From the NCBI GenBank assembly GCA_001683735.1, contig LUGG01000032.1, positions 124,001 to 188,000 of the forward strand: a stretch of DNA of 64,000 bases, read 5' to 3'. The stretch is from Grifola frondosa. Taxonomy: Eukaryota; Basidiomycota; Agaricomycetes; Polyporales; Grifolaceae. Shown here in pieces: positions 1 through 11,085 of the stretch; position 1 is the first letter of the stretch, and the number at the start of each line of letters is the position of its first letter. Position numbers and translations under genes: made by a program. The notes under the pieces were generated by a model. That model had not been told where the DNA came from. It saw nothing but the letters and a program-made list of their open reading frames with translations, and made no database searches.

Positions 1-1
1 G

Positions 2-274
2 AGGCCAGCGCCTAGTGCGGGTCCAATGCCAAGCCGTTTACCTTCTGCAAATGTGTCCAAGAACATCATGTCAAGTGGAGCTCGACCGCCGTCGCGGTTC
101 GGGACATCTGCGCCAGGCGTTGGCACCTCAGCGTTGCCGAGGCCAGCCTCGCGGTTGCCCACTTCCAACACGACAGGTACAAGCAGTGCTGGAGCTTCAA
201 AGGCTAGAGGCGTAAAGTTGGGCGATACTAACGCCTCTCTTAGAGGTGGCGCCGTGGCGAGACGAGCCTTTTGA
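2..274 (+). CDS. 3' end of an unidentified Ser/Pro/Gly-rich protein (partial)
   Basis: The frame is open from the first bases of the window and stops at 272-274. The visible part is rich in Ser, Pro, Gly, Ala and Arg, as in a disordered C-terminal tail, and ends in RRAF. There is no domain to recognise. The gene starts outside the window, so the product cannot be named. It could also be a chance frame, though composition and position fit the last exon of a real gene reading into the window. Confidence 0.35.
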   Translation, partial: RPAPSAGPMPSRLPSANVSKNIMSSGARPPSRFGTSAPGVGTSALPRPASRLPTSNTTGTSSAGASKARGVKLGDTNASLRGGAVARRAF

Positions 275-680
275 GGTGGTACAGACACTCGGAGACGAAG
301 TCACGGTCAATGACAATTTTTTCTTCCTCATATTATTAGCATGGTCAAAACTGATATGATATCACCATCTGTAGTATTATTTTTTGATGACGTGGCTCCA
401 GCGGTGTCGTACATAAAGCTTACGATTCGGTTCTCAAACGCAGACTTTCGCCTACTTGGCTGTTCTCCTATTCTAGTGACGCGGTCACACTCTCGCAAAT
501 AAGAAGATATTCAGAACGACAAGCTTAAGTGCTTCAGATACGTCTCTTTATTGATCATTTTGGTGTTGACCAGTCTGTGTGATAGTGCGGAGCTGACATT
601 CTATGCGGCTGACATATTGGATATTCTCGGCAGTCTGGTCTTGCACACGGCTGCTCTGACCTACATGGTATTGCTCTGTC

Positions 681-1788
681 ATGATTGCTTTCTGTCTACT
701 GTTGTTTGCTTGCTTTCCCTTTGGACTTGCTGGGGACGTGTCTCAGGGCGGCGGATGCTCGACAGACGATGATCGACTAGACACAGCTACCCATAAGTTT
801 CTTAGCGACTGTGACGACACGACATTCTGCTCTGGGTCTGTAAACGGGACCTGCCAACCGAAACAGTGTCGCAGAGATGAGTTTCCATTTGGATTCGACA
901 ATCAGACCTCTCTCCCACCACTGTGTCCGAGCGGAAGCTTCTGTCCGGATGAAGGCAGTGGATGCAAGACCCTTTTGCCTGCAGGCGAGCCTTGTCAGTT
1001 GAATCGGGACGATCAGTGTGCGCCTCCGCCCAATTGGCCGGACTTGGCGAGCAACCAGAACTTCAATGGGTCCATATGCCTGCAGTCCATGTGCATGTAA
1101 GTTTTCTTTTATTAACGAGGGTACACAAGGCTAATCGAGTCTGCTGAAATCTGTAGGTATGCGAACGTAACTCTGGGGCAACGCTGCGTAATCGACAACA
1201 TCACCTACATTGACATCGGTCCTGACGGCGAAGAATTCAGCAATGCTGTCACACGGCATAACTGCCAAACTCCACGGTTCTACTGCAACACGAACGTGCC
1301 GGTCTGCGTTCCAACCAAGGACATTGGTATGACATGCGGCACGGATCAAGAGTGCCAGACGGTAGGATGCAGTTTCTTTTGTTGTAATCCTTGGTATGTT
1401 TATGACCTTGGCCACCAGTTCAACTGCAACTCGCAGAACATCTGCGTGGACCCTCCGGAGATGCCACTCCATGTTGCACCTTGGCAGTTCGTGATTACTG
1501 CTCTTAGCGTGGTTGGAGGTCAGCCACAACATTTAAAATCTTTGAAGAAACATAGTAACGGGCGGTCTTGTAGCGATGGCTGCTACGGTAGCAATGCTCA
1601 CCTTGGTTCACAAGCGACTTCGCCTGAAACGATATCGCGAAGTTCGTGAATATTATGACGAGCAGATGAGGTATGCTCACCGTAACATCACCCACAAATA
1701 ATCAATTAATTATTTTGATAGCCTTCGTCGCTCCCTTGCCACCTTACACGCCGCAGCAGCAGATCGATATATGGACGAGAAGATATAG
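681..1788 (+). CDS. Cys-rich single-pass membrane protein, unknown function
   Basis: Four exons (681-1096, 1157-1518, 1574-1670, 1722-1788) join in frame with GT..AG introns of 51-60 nt. The protein begins with a clear signal peptide (MIAFCLLLFACFPFGLAG), followed by an extracellular region with many Cys pairs and several N-glycosylation sequons. A hydrophobic helix (around FVITALSVVGAMAATVAMLTLV) spans the exon 2/3 junction. A short basic cytosolic tail follows (KRLRLKRYREVREYYDEQ, then an Ala-rich stretch). This is the layout of basidiomycete-specific type I membrane proteins of unknown function. I do not recognise a named family. The C-terminal end (stop at 1786-1788) depends on the third intron being spliced as proposed. 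Confidence 0.7.
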
Positions 1789-2524
1789 CATTGATACAAA
1801 TTTCATATCTATATCAATCAGTATCCCATACAAGTACTTCAGTGGATCTGAATGCCGTCTTTACGATGGAGGCTGGAATCTACAAAGACGTTCTGAACAT
1901 GTCCGTCTGCTTTGTGCAAACAAAACCTTGCTGCTGCGGCAGCAGCGGAAATCGATGCAATGCATGAAAGCGCTGTTCAGAATACTACAGTGAAATCAGA
2001 TGCCATCCTCAAGGCAGCCTCGTTGAATGAACGTGTGCGATGTATGTAGCAAGTAACCCTTCTATGAATTCCTGAGGCTGTCAAACCCTGTGCGACCGCT
2101 GATGGCTGTAGAATTCTTCCCCTTCTATTGCGCTGCGCAGAGGGATGGAACCGCTACAAAATAACGGGAAAAGTGGCTGCAGCACTGAATGGAAGACAGT
2201 GCAGCTTCCATGTGCTTAAGACGCCGAAGACTAAAGTGTGATGTTCAAAGGGTGATGTGTAGATTCAAGGAAATAAGTTTTGACCATCGGCACAAGCGAA
2301 ATGTTTGACAGGACTTTACTCGCAGATCAACAGAATTTCGCCGAAATTGACCGGTTTGGAGATGTTCGGTTTGTGACGGTGTTCAGAATACGCATATCAC
2401 CTATAGAAGTCAGGAAATCACACGCACAAACATCCACCGCGACTCGCGAGAGAAGCTCTGGCTGCGGTGGCCTGGGCATGCCAATGCCTCGTTGTAGTCA
2501 ACACACTGTCAAGATAGAGGTATT
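1789..2524. other. No supported gene
   Basis: Only short frames without domain character are present between the membrane protein and the GTPase-like gene. A further small 3' exon of the upstream gene cannot be excluded. Confidence 0.4.
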
Positions 2525-2534
2525 GATATATATT
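2525..2534 (+). promoter_or_regulatory. TATA-like box of the GTPase-like gene at 2612
   Basis: The sequence gatatatatt lies about 80 bp upstream of the ATG at 2612. Most paralogues in the window have a comparable box at a similar distance, which supports a promoter role. Confidence 0.45.
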
Positions 2535-2611
2535 AGTTGCCTCCATCATCGATTCATACTGCGAGCTGCTCGCTTACCATTCCGCCGTGCTTAGTCCTCT
2601 GCTCTACACAA

Positions 2612-3673
2612 ATGGCCCAAAGTCAGGAACCGACTCTCATAGCGTAAGCATTCATTAATTCGAACAAGCAAAATAGGGCTTAACCATATGTCACAGCATA
2701 ATGGGACCGACAGGGTCCGGAAAGACGACCGTGAGCAGCCAAGCAAAGAAATCGAGTTATAATCTGCTGAGCGATTTGCTCGTAGTTCATCAACCTCATC
2801 AGCAAATCGAACCTGGAGGTGGGAAATGGCCTCGAATCCTGCACAGATGAAGTTGGCTTCGCGACGGAGTGCGAAATATTCGGAAAGAAGGTCCAGCTCA
2901 TCGACACGCCAGGTTTCGATGACACGGAGAAGACGCAGGCAGACATCCTGCAAGAAATCGCGGGATACTTGAAAGCATCGTGAGTGCAGTTTCGCTGTGC
3001 ATCAGAGAACTCATCTCACTGTACTGCGATATCCAGTTATGAAGACGGACGGTTGCTGACGGGCATCGTGTATATGCACCGAATCTCTGATCGCCGCATG
3101 GGGGGTATCGCCAGGGAGAGCTTCCGTCTATTCCGAAAGACGTGTGGCGATCGCACCATGAAGAACGTCGTGATCGCTACGAATATGTGGGGAGACGTCA
3201 CACAGCAGCAGGGCGAGGACAGAGAGCGGGAGCTGGCGACAAAGGGCCTCTTTTTCAAAGATGCTCTCGACCACGGTGCACGCATGCTCCGCCACCTCAA
3301 CACCATCGAATCGGCGCACGCGATCATCGGGGAGTTGATGGGCAATACTCCGGAGGTCCTGAAGATGCAGCACGAACTGGTCGACGAGCATAAAGGTGTC
3401 GCAGATACGGAGGCGGGTCGAACACTGCAGAGTGAGCTGGAAAGGCAAGAGCAGAGGCATAAGAAGGAGATCGAGGCGCTTCAGAATGAGATTAAACGCC
3501 TTTTACAGGAGCTGCAAACTAACTCTCAGACGCATCAGCAGGAGATGAATGACCTGCGGTACGCACATGATAGATTGAACGAGAAGGTGGCGCGCATTGA
3601 GGCGGCGAAGGAGACGCTGCAGCGGCCACCACCACCACCTCCAAGGCGGAGCAGCTGGTGCTTGATCATGTAG
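2612..3673 (+). CDS. AIG1-like P-loop GTPase-type protein with coiled coil and CaaX box
   Basis: Four exons (2612-2643, 2697-2730, 2786-2979, 3037-3673) give an intact 298-residue protein. The P-loop GPTGSGKTT (residues 14-22) sits on its own 34-nt exon. Switch motif DTPGF is at 62-66. A conserved core GIVYMHRISD (96-105) is followed by VVIATNMW (131-138), where GTPases normally carry [N/T]KxD. Residues about 195-285 are a charged coiled coil. A Pro run precedes the C-terminal CLIM, a CaaX prenylation motif. The overall layout matches fungal P-loop proteins related to the AIG1/GIMAP and septin-like GTPases. The prediction is a membrane-tethered, oligomerising nucleotide-binding protein; nucleotide preference and function are unknown. 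It is the best intact reference for the family in this window. Confidence 0.8.
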
Positions 3674-4120
3674 TTCATACAACTTCAACGAACACTTACA
3701 TGATAGGCTACGAAGAGTCTCCATAGTTCACGTCGACAGCCCATTCACATTTTGTTTATGACCGCGGCCGATGATCTACAATTAACTTTTGCGTTGTTCC
3801 TATCCATCATAAAATAGGTGAGATGGATGTTTGGAAGGATACAATGATGTTTGTGATAAAATCAAACCTGCATTTGGATACGCGTCCCGCGTTGCGTTAT
3901 CGGCCAAATATTTGTTATCAGTGGCTGACTTTATTCGGGATGGCATCAATTTCAGCCAGGCTGATCCTGTCGGAATATGGGATGATATCAAATCAGAATC
4001 ATATCTCTGATAATATAACCGCTTGCTCTAAAAACCTGTCTCGCCTCGCAGTGACCGTTATAATGCTAATCATTGGCTGTGGCTACTGTAGATGACTGAG
4101 ACAAACTCACACTCTTCAAG

Positions 4121-4384
4121 CAGATTACACCGCTTCGTGACAGGCTAGACAAACTGGAGCAGGAGCGTCGACAGAAGGAGGCGGAGCTTCAGGAAGAGAT
4201 CAAAGGCTTGAAGGATCACTTGGATGAAGATTCGGTGGCGCGCGAGCAGCAGATGCGAGAACTTGAGGCAGAGCTGGAGAAGTTGAAAGATGACTTGAAG
4301 AGCCTCAAACAGCAGAAGGACAAGCTGGAAGCCAAACTCAAAAAGGAGTTGCTGCAGCATTATGTAGTCTATGCAAAAATGTGA
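4121..4384 (+). pseudogene. Orphan coiled-coil tail of a GTPase-like family member
   Basis: An open frame beginning after a possible splice acceptor (...caag|cag) encodes an almost uninterrupted charged heptad coil (LDKLEQERRQKEAELQEEI and onward), stopping at 4382-4384. Composition and phrasing match the C-terminal coils of neighbouring GTPase-like genes, yet no P-loop or G domain lies in the 450 bp upstream. It is best read as the surviving 3' end of another copy. A separate small coiled-coil gene is possible. Confidence 0.45.
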
Positions 4385-4686
4385 CTATTTGATCTCCAAC
4401 GAAGTTATGGTACCGTAGAAACTGCGCAATGTCACATGAAGTTTCATTCCAGTGAGTTCAGAACACATTCTTTATCTGAATCGGGAACGAGGGCAGATCG
4501 CCGTTTCTCCTACAGTGTTATCGTGGTCCCTGGAATAAAACTTTGTGGGCCGCGTGCTTAATATGCCTACAAACCAACATGCTGCGGATACATGCTTTAT
4601 ATGTATAGCCAGCTCAGCATCCGAGAATCATCAGATACCTGACTTACCTTACCCTGCTCTCCTTTCGCAATTATCGAAGCGCACTT

Positions 4687-5766
4687 ATGAAAACATTCAA
4701 CGAGGAAATAACTCTCATTGCGTAAGCTTCACCGTCTTGGGGGATCGAGGAAGAATTTACAATCTATCGTGCCTTTCAGCGTCATGGGTTTGACCGGGTC
4801 GGGCAAATCAACGGTCAGAACGTGTTGCGCCGACGACATATAGAAACTCACAAACTGATCCATCTGCTAAGTTCATCAATCTCGTTACTGGGTCGCATTT
4901 GCCTGTCGGTGAAGTAGCCTTCGCAGGACCGTGCGAGATAGCTGGGAAGAGGGTCTTGCTCATCGATACACCGGTTTCGATGACACTGAGAAGAAACAAG
5001 CAGATGTTCTTCATGACATCGCTGCTTTCCTTAAAGAGTCGTAAGCATCATCTACTCGCCCAACACCGAATCCGATGACTTACGATAAATTGCCTACTTA
5101 TAAGGACGGGAGGAAGCTGACGGGCATCATTACTTCCACGGATATCTGACTACCGCGTAGGTGGAATCGCAAGGCAGAGCTTTCGCCTATTTCGAAAGAT
5201 ATGCGGCGACAATGCGATGAAGAACGTCGTAATCGTGACGAATATGTGGAGCGGGGTCGAGCTGCAGCAGGGAGAAAGTAGAGAGCGTGAGCTGGCTACG
5301 AAGAGCGTCTTCTTCAAGGACGCCCTTGATCACGGTGCGAGCCTGCTTCGTCACTATAACACTGCCCAATCTGCGCAGGCAATAATCCCAGCAGCTCATG
5401 AAGAATAGTCCCAAGATTCTGCAGATGCAACACGACATGGTTGACCAGGATAAAGAGGTTGCAGACACAGAAGCTGGCAAAGAGCTGTATTCTGAGCTGG
5501 AGGAGGCAAGGCAACGGCACATGAAAGAGATAGAGGCAATGCAAGAAGAGATCAGGAACCTGAAGAGCAAACTAAACAAGGATGTGAAGTCACACAGAGA
5601 AGAGATTGATGCACTCGGGGACGCGTGTACGAAGTTGCAGCAAAAGATGGTGCAGATAGAGAAGGAGAAGAGAAAGTTACGGCAGAAATTGACGATTGGA
5701 AAGTGGATTAGTTTCGCGACGTTTTTGGTGACGGCTGTTATAATGGCGCACGGCATACCCATATAG
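4687..5766 (+). pseudogene. Degenerate AIG1-like GTPase copy ending in a membrane helix
   Basis: The family layout is recognisable: a start exon (MKTFNEEITLIA), a P-loop exon (GLTGSGKST at about 4791-4811), then FINLVTGSHL and a DTP switch. It carries several lesions. About eight residues are missing after the FINL block, one base is missing inside DTPGF, the GIIYMHRISD block is damaged and frame-shifted, and there is a frame change near 5390 ahead of the coil. The coil frame from 5398 stays open and ends in a hydrophobic segment (WISFATFLVTAVIMAHGIPI) instead of a CaaX box. The number of breaks argues for a real pseudogene, though some single-base breaks could be sequence error (see findings). 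A TATA-like stretch lies at 4596-4608. Confidence 0.65.
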
Positions 5767-6264
5767 TTTCGGCGATTTCGGTACGTGCTATACTTTCGTC
5801 CTGCAATTGAAACAATGTGAACATTGCGACAGTAGAATTCACATTCAATTGTTACCGCATGTACTTAAAGGTGATGAATGGATTTGGTCTAAATATTACG
5901 GATGCCGATGCTTGGAATCTATCCAAAGACATGGCTGCGATAGCACACTTAGCACATCCGCCGCATATTGAGAGGGGATTTACTCACTCTACGCAAGAGA
6001 CAATTTCATGAGTTACAGTGAACTGTAAATTAGATAGCACTTAACACAAACTTGAACCGCACCTTTTAGCTCAACTGAAGCTTCCTGACGGTGTTTGAAG
6101 CGGACAAATCCGGGAGCAAACAAACTTGGAGCGTGCAATTACGTAAGCAGCCGTCATGACCACACCTGTACACATCGTGCCACAACGGAACACTGTCCGC
6201 AACTCTCAAAAGTCTTGGATTTTCGTCGACATTCTTCTCACCTAACCATCATTTACATTTTATC
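5767..6264. other. No supported gene
   Basis: An AT-rich intergenic stretch between the degenerate GTPase copy and the YPI1-like gene. Only short unconvincing frames are visible. Confidence 0.5.
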
Positions 6265-6883
6265 ATGGCTTTGCTGCAACACTCCACTGCTCCCACAGAC
6301 GGTTCTCGTACAGTCACATTGCTAGAGAGCCAGTCTAAAGAAGAGGAATCCCAAACAGACACCGGTGGGGAATCCTCCACAATCGGTAGTCTGCGTCTAC
6401 GGGGCGCACACCGCCACAGACAACGTGTTGTGTGGCGAGAGGATGTGGTTGATAATGAGACTGCGGGGAAGAAAAAGACGAAAAGTACGTCTGCCTTATA
6501 CTCGTGTGACCAGCCTACCCAATCTTACACATCAATATCTCAATGCCCTAGTATGCTGTATATACCATCGTCCGAAGAGATTTGATGAATCCTCCTCCTC
6601 CGATTCTTCCGGTTCGGATTCGGATTCGGGTTCGGACTCCTCGTGTGATCGTAATCGCAATGATGACCACGATCGTCCTCGTCGTCGTCGACCAGACCAT
6701 CCCGCACCTGCCGCCAACGGTCAAGGTGCAGCGACGCGGAATGGCCAAGGTGGAGGCGTGGTGCACGAATTGGAAGGCGAATCGGATGACGTGAATTCTT
6801 ATGAGCGAATGCCCCGTAGAAAACCGAAGAAAGGTAAAATGGTTACCCACAATGACGGTAAGTGGAGTATTCTGCAGAGTTGA
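6265..6883 (+). CDS. YPI1: Type 1 protein phosphatase inhibitor (Ypi1/PPP1R11 family)
   Basis: Two exons (6265-6484 and 6552-6883) joined by a 67-nt intron give 183 residues. The junction rebuilds the family signature: VVWREDVVDNE, a Lys-rich GKKKTK, then ICCIYHRPKRFDESSS. This PP1-binding block, with its paired Cys and the HRPxxF element, defines the Ypi1/inhibitor-3 family of small, disordered regulators of nuclear PP1 (Glc7). A Ser/Asp-rich acidic run follows and the C-terminus is Lys/Arg-rich. The intron splits the Ile codon of ICC, which gives confidence in the splice. The last 30 residues, after a possible donor at 6838, are less certain. Confidence 0.88.
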
Positions 6884-7249
6884 CTACTTCTCTAATTTGT
6901 TTCATCCAGCTTGATATTTTCAGAAATATACCTTAAATTCCTGTAATTCTGTTTCACAATTCGTTGTCACGAAGTAATAGTTGTACAACACGATCTTCTT
7001 ATATTGGACCTCCACATACTTGCTAATCGGTTTTGTGTCACTAGTCGCGATGCCTCTGAATCCATGCGAACACTTGATGTCCCTAAACTGTCCTGTGTAT
7101 CGGAATAGCTTGTTTGCGAGAAAGACCAACAACTCCGTGGGGGACTCCACCCCATCATACTCTACATCACTCTACATCACAAGCAATACCGGGCCAACCT
7201 TGTGCAGCGTAATGCCCGCTTTCAATACCTCCACATCGTTGATGGCGAT

Positions 7250-8228
7250 CTACTCCAATCGGCCTCTCACAGGCTCCAGCTCGAACGTGTTCCAGAATTC
7301 TCTACTATCCATCGCACGCCCCAACTTCTCTGCATCTCTTGGCAGCGCTCGCACGCCTTCCTCGGTCATCAGCTCTCTGACCCACCGCGGCTGCACCCCC
7401 GCGCTGCCCCATGCCGACGCAATGTCCCACCAGTCATAAACACGCCCATCCGTGAGCAGCCAGCGCTGCCCTGTGGCCTTGGCAGGTTGCCTGTGCACTG
7501 CGAGTACGGCGCGAGCGACGTCTTCGCCGTGGATCATGTGAATGCTGCCCTATACAATGGCAAAGTCGTGGTTAGAGTATCTAGTGAGGAACAGAATGCG
7601 TGATGATGGACTTTGTTCTTGAGTGCGTCTTTGGTTGGGGCGACGCGCGAGATCCAATTCTTCGGAATCCGCTGCCCGCCCCAGAGCCCACACAGGTTGA
7701 GTACCGTCGTCGGAGCTTCGGGAGAGAGCGCAAGCAGCTCGATCTCCGCATTCGCTCTGTCGTTTGTGGCGTCGAATGGCGAGTGCCGGTCTATCCAGAG
7801 GTCAGAAGGCACTCTGTGTGTTGCATCTCGGACTGTTGGTCCTCCCTGCGTTTATCATTAGGCTTTATCTGAGTAACATCGGGCAGGAAGCTCACATCCC
7901 ATATCCCCGTGGAGCCGAGCTGAATGAATATAGTATTCAGCGAGGCAGGATGAGTCTCCCGGTAGAGTCTGACGAGTCGTTCCGATGCCCCCTTCACCTT
8001 GATGGGAAATACAATGAGAATACTCTGAGCATCAGGCAACGCTCGAAACGGTTGCACGTCTTCTGAGTGAGGATCGAATTCGAACTGGATGGTGTCGTCC
8101 CGGCCTGCGCGGGAAGTCGCCGCGTAAGACACACCATCATGCAGGCAAAGAGGGATTAAGAAAGTGGAAGTCCATCCGGCACCGAGGATCAGCAGATCCA
8201 CTGGAGATCGTGGGGCATTGTTGGACAT
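7250..8228 (-). CDS. NAD(P)-binding epimerase-like protein
   Basis: Three exons on the minus strand. The start at 8228 gives MSNNAPRSPVDLLILGAGW, with a Rossmann GxGxxxTxF-type dinucleotide site (LILGAGWTSTFL) near the N-terminus. Removing a 50-nt intron after GIWD, and a second after DALKNK, joins blocks typical of fungal NAD-dependent epimerase/dehydratase-like proteins: FIQLGSTGIWD, RHSPFDATNDRANAE, TTVLNLCGLWGGQR and IHMIHGEDVARAVLAV. The second donor (GTCCAT) is weak. Substrate and pathway are unknown. It converges with the YPI1-like gene and shares an upstream region with nothing obvious. Confidence 0.72.
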
Positions 8229-8420
8229 GGTGGCAGCAAATGAGAAGTCCCACTTGAGTCGTACTCACGCACGCTGCTAATATATTGCAAGGACAAACAC
8301 AAAACAGACACTGGCACATGTGTGGTGGTGAGAGTGCGGGTGAAAATACATAACATACGTTGCGACAATGTATAGATACAGTGAAAGTCCTAATGCTGGT
8401 CAGTCTATCAGAAAACAATG

Positions 8421-9570
8421 TCATGAAATTTCCTCCATGTCATCCTCGTCCTCATCTTTTTCCTCGTCCTCTTCTTCAGCCTCTGCTTTTACTTCTCCCG
8501 GCGCCACACCATATTGTGTTGTAGCGCTGGGACCTGGGACGTTCTCTGCCTTGATCTGAGTCGGGAAAACGTCAGTGGGAGTATTTTTGTCCGCATGAAA
8601 TATACTGACCCCTTCGCCTTTGAAATTTGCCATAAGCTCCCAAGTGCCATTGTGCTCGCCACTTCGGTGTAGGAAGGCAATCTCGCTGAGCACTTCTTTG
8701 AGGTATGCTTCGGGCTGCTGGGTGCGCTCGCGCAGCACCTTGATTGACCAATGTTCTCTCTCTTGGAACGCACGGAACAGTTCGTCCAAAAGCTGGTCAC
8801 GAGGCATACGCGCCATACGCTCGAACTGCCCTTTGGCCGGTTTCGCCTTTGGTCGCTGCGAAAACACAATCCCCTAGATAAGAAAATGAGGGTAATAGGA
8901 ACACTGTGGCTTACGATGAAGTTGTATGGTCTCGTGTGCGACACGCCGCTGGTGAGCATATTGATGGCTCCGCGGCTGTCGATCTCCTCCTCAAGATACT
9001 TGATCTGTCGGTCGTGCGCGTTCGCCGCTATGGTCCTCGCCTTCATTCTCTGTCTGTACTTGTTCGTGAACACTGGCCGCAGGTTGCACTCGTGCTTCAC
9101 CCGCCCCGTCAATATCGTCGTGCGCGCCCGGCTCGTCGTCCCTGGCTCCTTCTCGCGCTCTGCCACCACGATCTGATTCCGTACGTCCTCATTCACCATG
9201 TCCATCTCGTACTCGTCGCCCGAATTAGTGGGATCGTCAGGATTTGGCGGGAGCTTGAGAAATATGCGAGGCTTCTTGCCAGTGGCTGGTGACTCTGCAT
9301 TTTGGTATACTTCGATGGTGGCAAGATGTACGCCCTCTTGATCGATGGCAGAACCAACGCTCCATGAGAAACTTGGGTATCTGGCGGGGACGTCGTAGAG
9401 ACGGCTAAGTAAGCGGTTAAATAGGTACGTACCTTGACCAGCCATACCCTACCATTCCCGGAATCCATCATAAGCGGTTCGTCTGGGTCGGGTTGGCTAT
9501 CCTCTTCATTGGCTGCGTTGACTGCATCAAATTGCTTGCTATCTTCGTCTTCAATCATAGCATCATCCAT
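8421..9570 (-). CDS. TFG2: Transcription initiation factor IIF subunit beta
   Basis: Four exons (9570-9433, 9380-8915, 8873-8610, 8555-8421). The protein has an acidic N-terminus, the RVWLVK element that opens the TFIIF-beta dimerisation barrel, a linker with LTGRVKHECNLRPV, and a C-terminal winged helix (MPRDQLLDELFRAFQEREHW ... WELMANFKGEG) followed by an acidic tail ending in MEEIS. It acts with TFIIF-alpha to bring RNA polymerase II to promoters. The exon sum is one base too long. A T beside the Trp codon at about 9353-9355 puts KFLMERW and AIDQEGVHLA in different frames. In such a conserved essential gene a consensus error is the likeliest cause. Corrected length is about 333 residues. 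Confidence 0.9.
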
Positions 9571-10075
9571 GTTGGTGATGATAGGGAGTAAACTTCAGAA
9601 ATGAGAGGAATTGTGAGATCGTGCAAGTTTGTATTGCTTATAAAGCAAGCAAAGCTGCGGCTTTGTGATGTGGCCTTGTGTGGCTGCGATGCTGTTTCCT
9701 ATCTGAGACAAGGTCGTATTGTTTATTTCTAAAGCCTTTGCACAACAAACACAAATAGATGCAAATTGTTGGCGTCTAATGACGTCACTAACGTTGTACT
9801 TCGGGCGTACGAACATCCGCTTGATATTATTTCGTGCTGATGGTTGGCGTTGCGGGATCAAAAATCCATCAAGCATCCCAGCTAACCGACAGCATTAATC
9901 ATTGCTGAGCGGAACTGCATGATATCGTGTTGTCCTTGAGTGTGAGAGGGGAGGTAGAGTGTGCTAATAAAACATTATACTTTGGTCGTCTACATCACTA
10001 GGACCAATAGTAAACCCAGAATACAATATGAAGTAGAAATAATGAAAGCGCCGGACATAAATTCCTCGTAGAAAT
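9571..10075. other. No supported gene
   Basis: The space between TFG2 and the cytochrome c gene. A 93-codon minus frame here has no recognisable character and probably is not coding; the stretch likely holds the TFG2 promoter and the CYC1 3' UTR. Confidence 0.5.
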
Positions 10076-10629
10076 TTACGCGCACTATTTGAGAAACACG
10101 TCAGAACTAGGGACTCGAGAGATGCAAAAACACATACCGATTCCTTCATGTAGGTGATGAGGTCGTTGCGATCCTTCTCCTTCTTAAGGCCAGCGAACGC
10201 CATCTTCGTACCGGGGATGTACTATAAACGGAGAATTTAGGATCAAACTCCCAACCCCAAATGACGTGGCAGCGCGACGCACCTTTTTGGGGTTCTCGAG
10301 GTACTCGAACAGGGTGTGCTCATCCCAGACGATGCCCTTGTTCACGTTCGCAGCGGTGTAGGAGAAGCCCTCCGCTTGACCACTCTTGCGGCCGAATACA
10401 CTGCCCCGAGAGTCAGCCTCCGTAGCGATGAAACCGCGCGCAAAATGATACCCACCCGTGCAGGTTGGGGCCAACCTTGTTGGGCTCACCAGCACCAACG
10501 GTGTGGCACTGAGCGCACCGAGTCTTGAAAAGACCGGCACCCTTACCAACGTCACCTGTTAAACTAATGAATACCTGCTGCTACACTGACATGCTTATAA
10601 AACACAAACACACCTTGAGCGAAAGGCAT
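10076..10629 (-). CDS. CYC1: Cytochrome c
   Basis: Five short exons on the minus strand. The first encodes only MPFAQ plus one base; introns follow at GG|VFGR, PKK|YIPG and KES|CA. The spliced protein is of standard length (about 108 residues). It has the haem-attachment motif CAQCH, the axial Met in YIPGTKMAF, and the usual blocks GPNLHGVFGRKSG and [13 protein letters not shown]. It carries electrons from complex III to complex IV in the mitochondrial intermembrane space. The last exon adds only the residues CA before the stop at 10078-10076, so an unspliced reading would give a false long tail. Confidence 0.95.
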
Positions 10630-11085
10630 TTCTAATGTCTAGTAACGTCGTGAATTCGAAAAGGATAGATGTACACGGCGGAGCAAGGAGCAAGGACGGG
10701 CTCAGAGAAAAGTTGTTAACGGAGAGGTTTCCGTTGAAGATTTTATGTGCATCTCGTGCCGGTTCTTCCCGGTAACGCGGGGTAGCCAATCAACGCCTGA
10801 CTATTCCATCCCTGGATCCAGATCGAACCAGCCTCCGAAATCCGAAGATGGCGTCTACTTTTCCTTTCTTAGTATCGTCACGGGACTGGTGCGGAGGATA
10901 CAAATTCAAGCGCCGAAAATCACACGATGGTGAGGTGGTCACGCCGTGGGAATGTGATCACGTCCGCGCGTGCGAATTCCAACTCCGCCGTATCTGTTTG
11001 ACTTCGCGCCCTCACCATCGCGCGCGACGAGGAGCGCGTCCCATCCGTTCATCTATTTGATCCCGCTCTGGTCGCCAACTATTGC

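Noticed and set aside
6532..6850. Minus-strand frames opposite YPI1
   Set aside because: Mirror images of the acidic Ser/Asp-rich coding run; the sense protein has the clear family motif.
9595..9876. 93-codon minus frame upstream of TFG2
   Set aside because: No domain character, and it sits where a promoter is expected.
10848..11085. Plus frame between CYC1 and DSN1
   Set aside because: Short, with no conserved features, and it overlaps the expected divergent promoter region.
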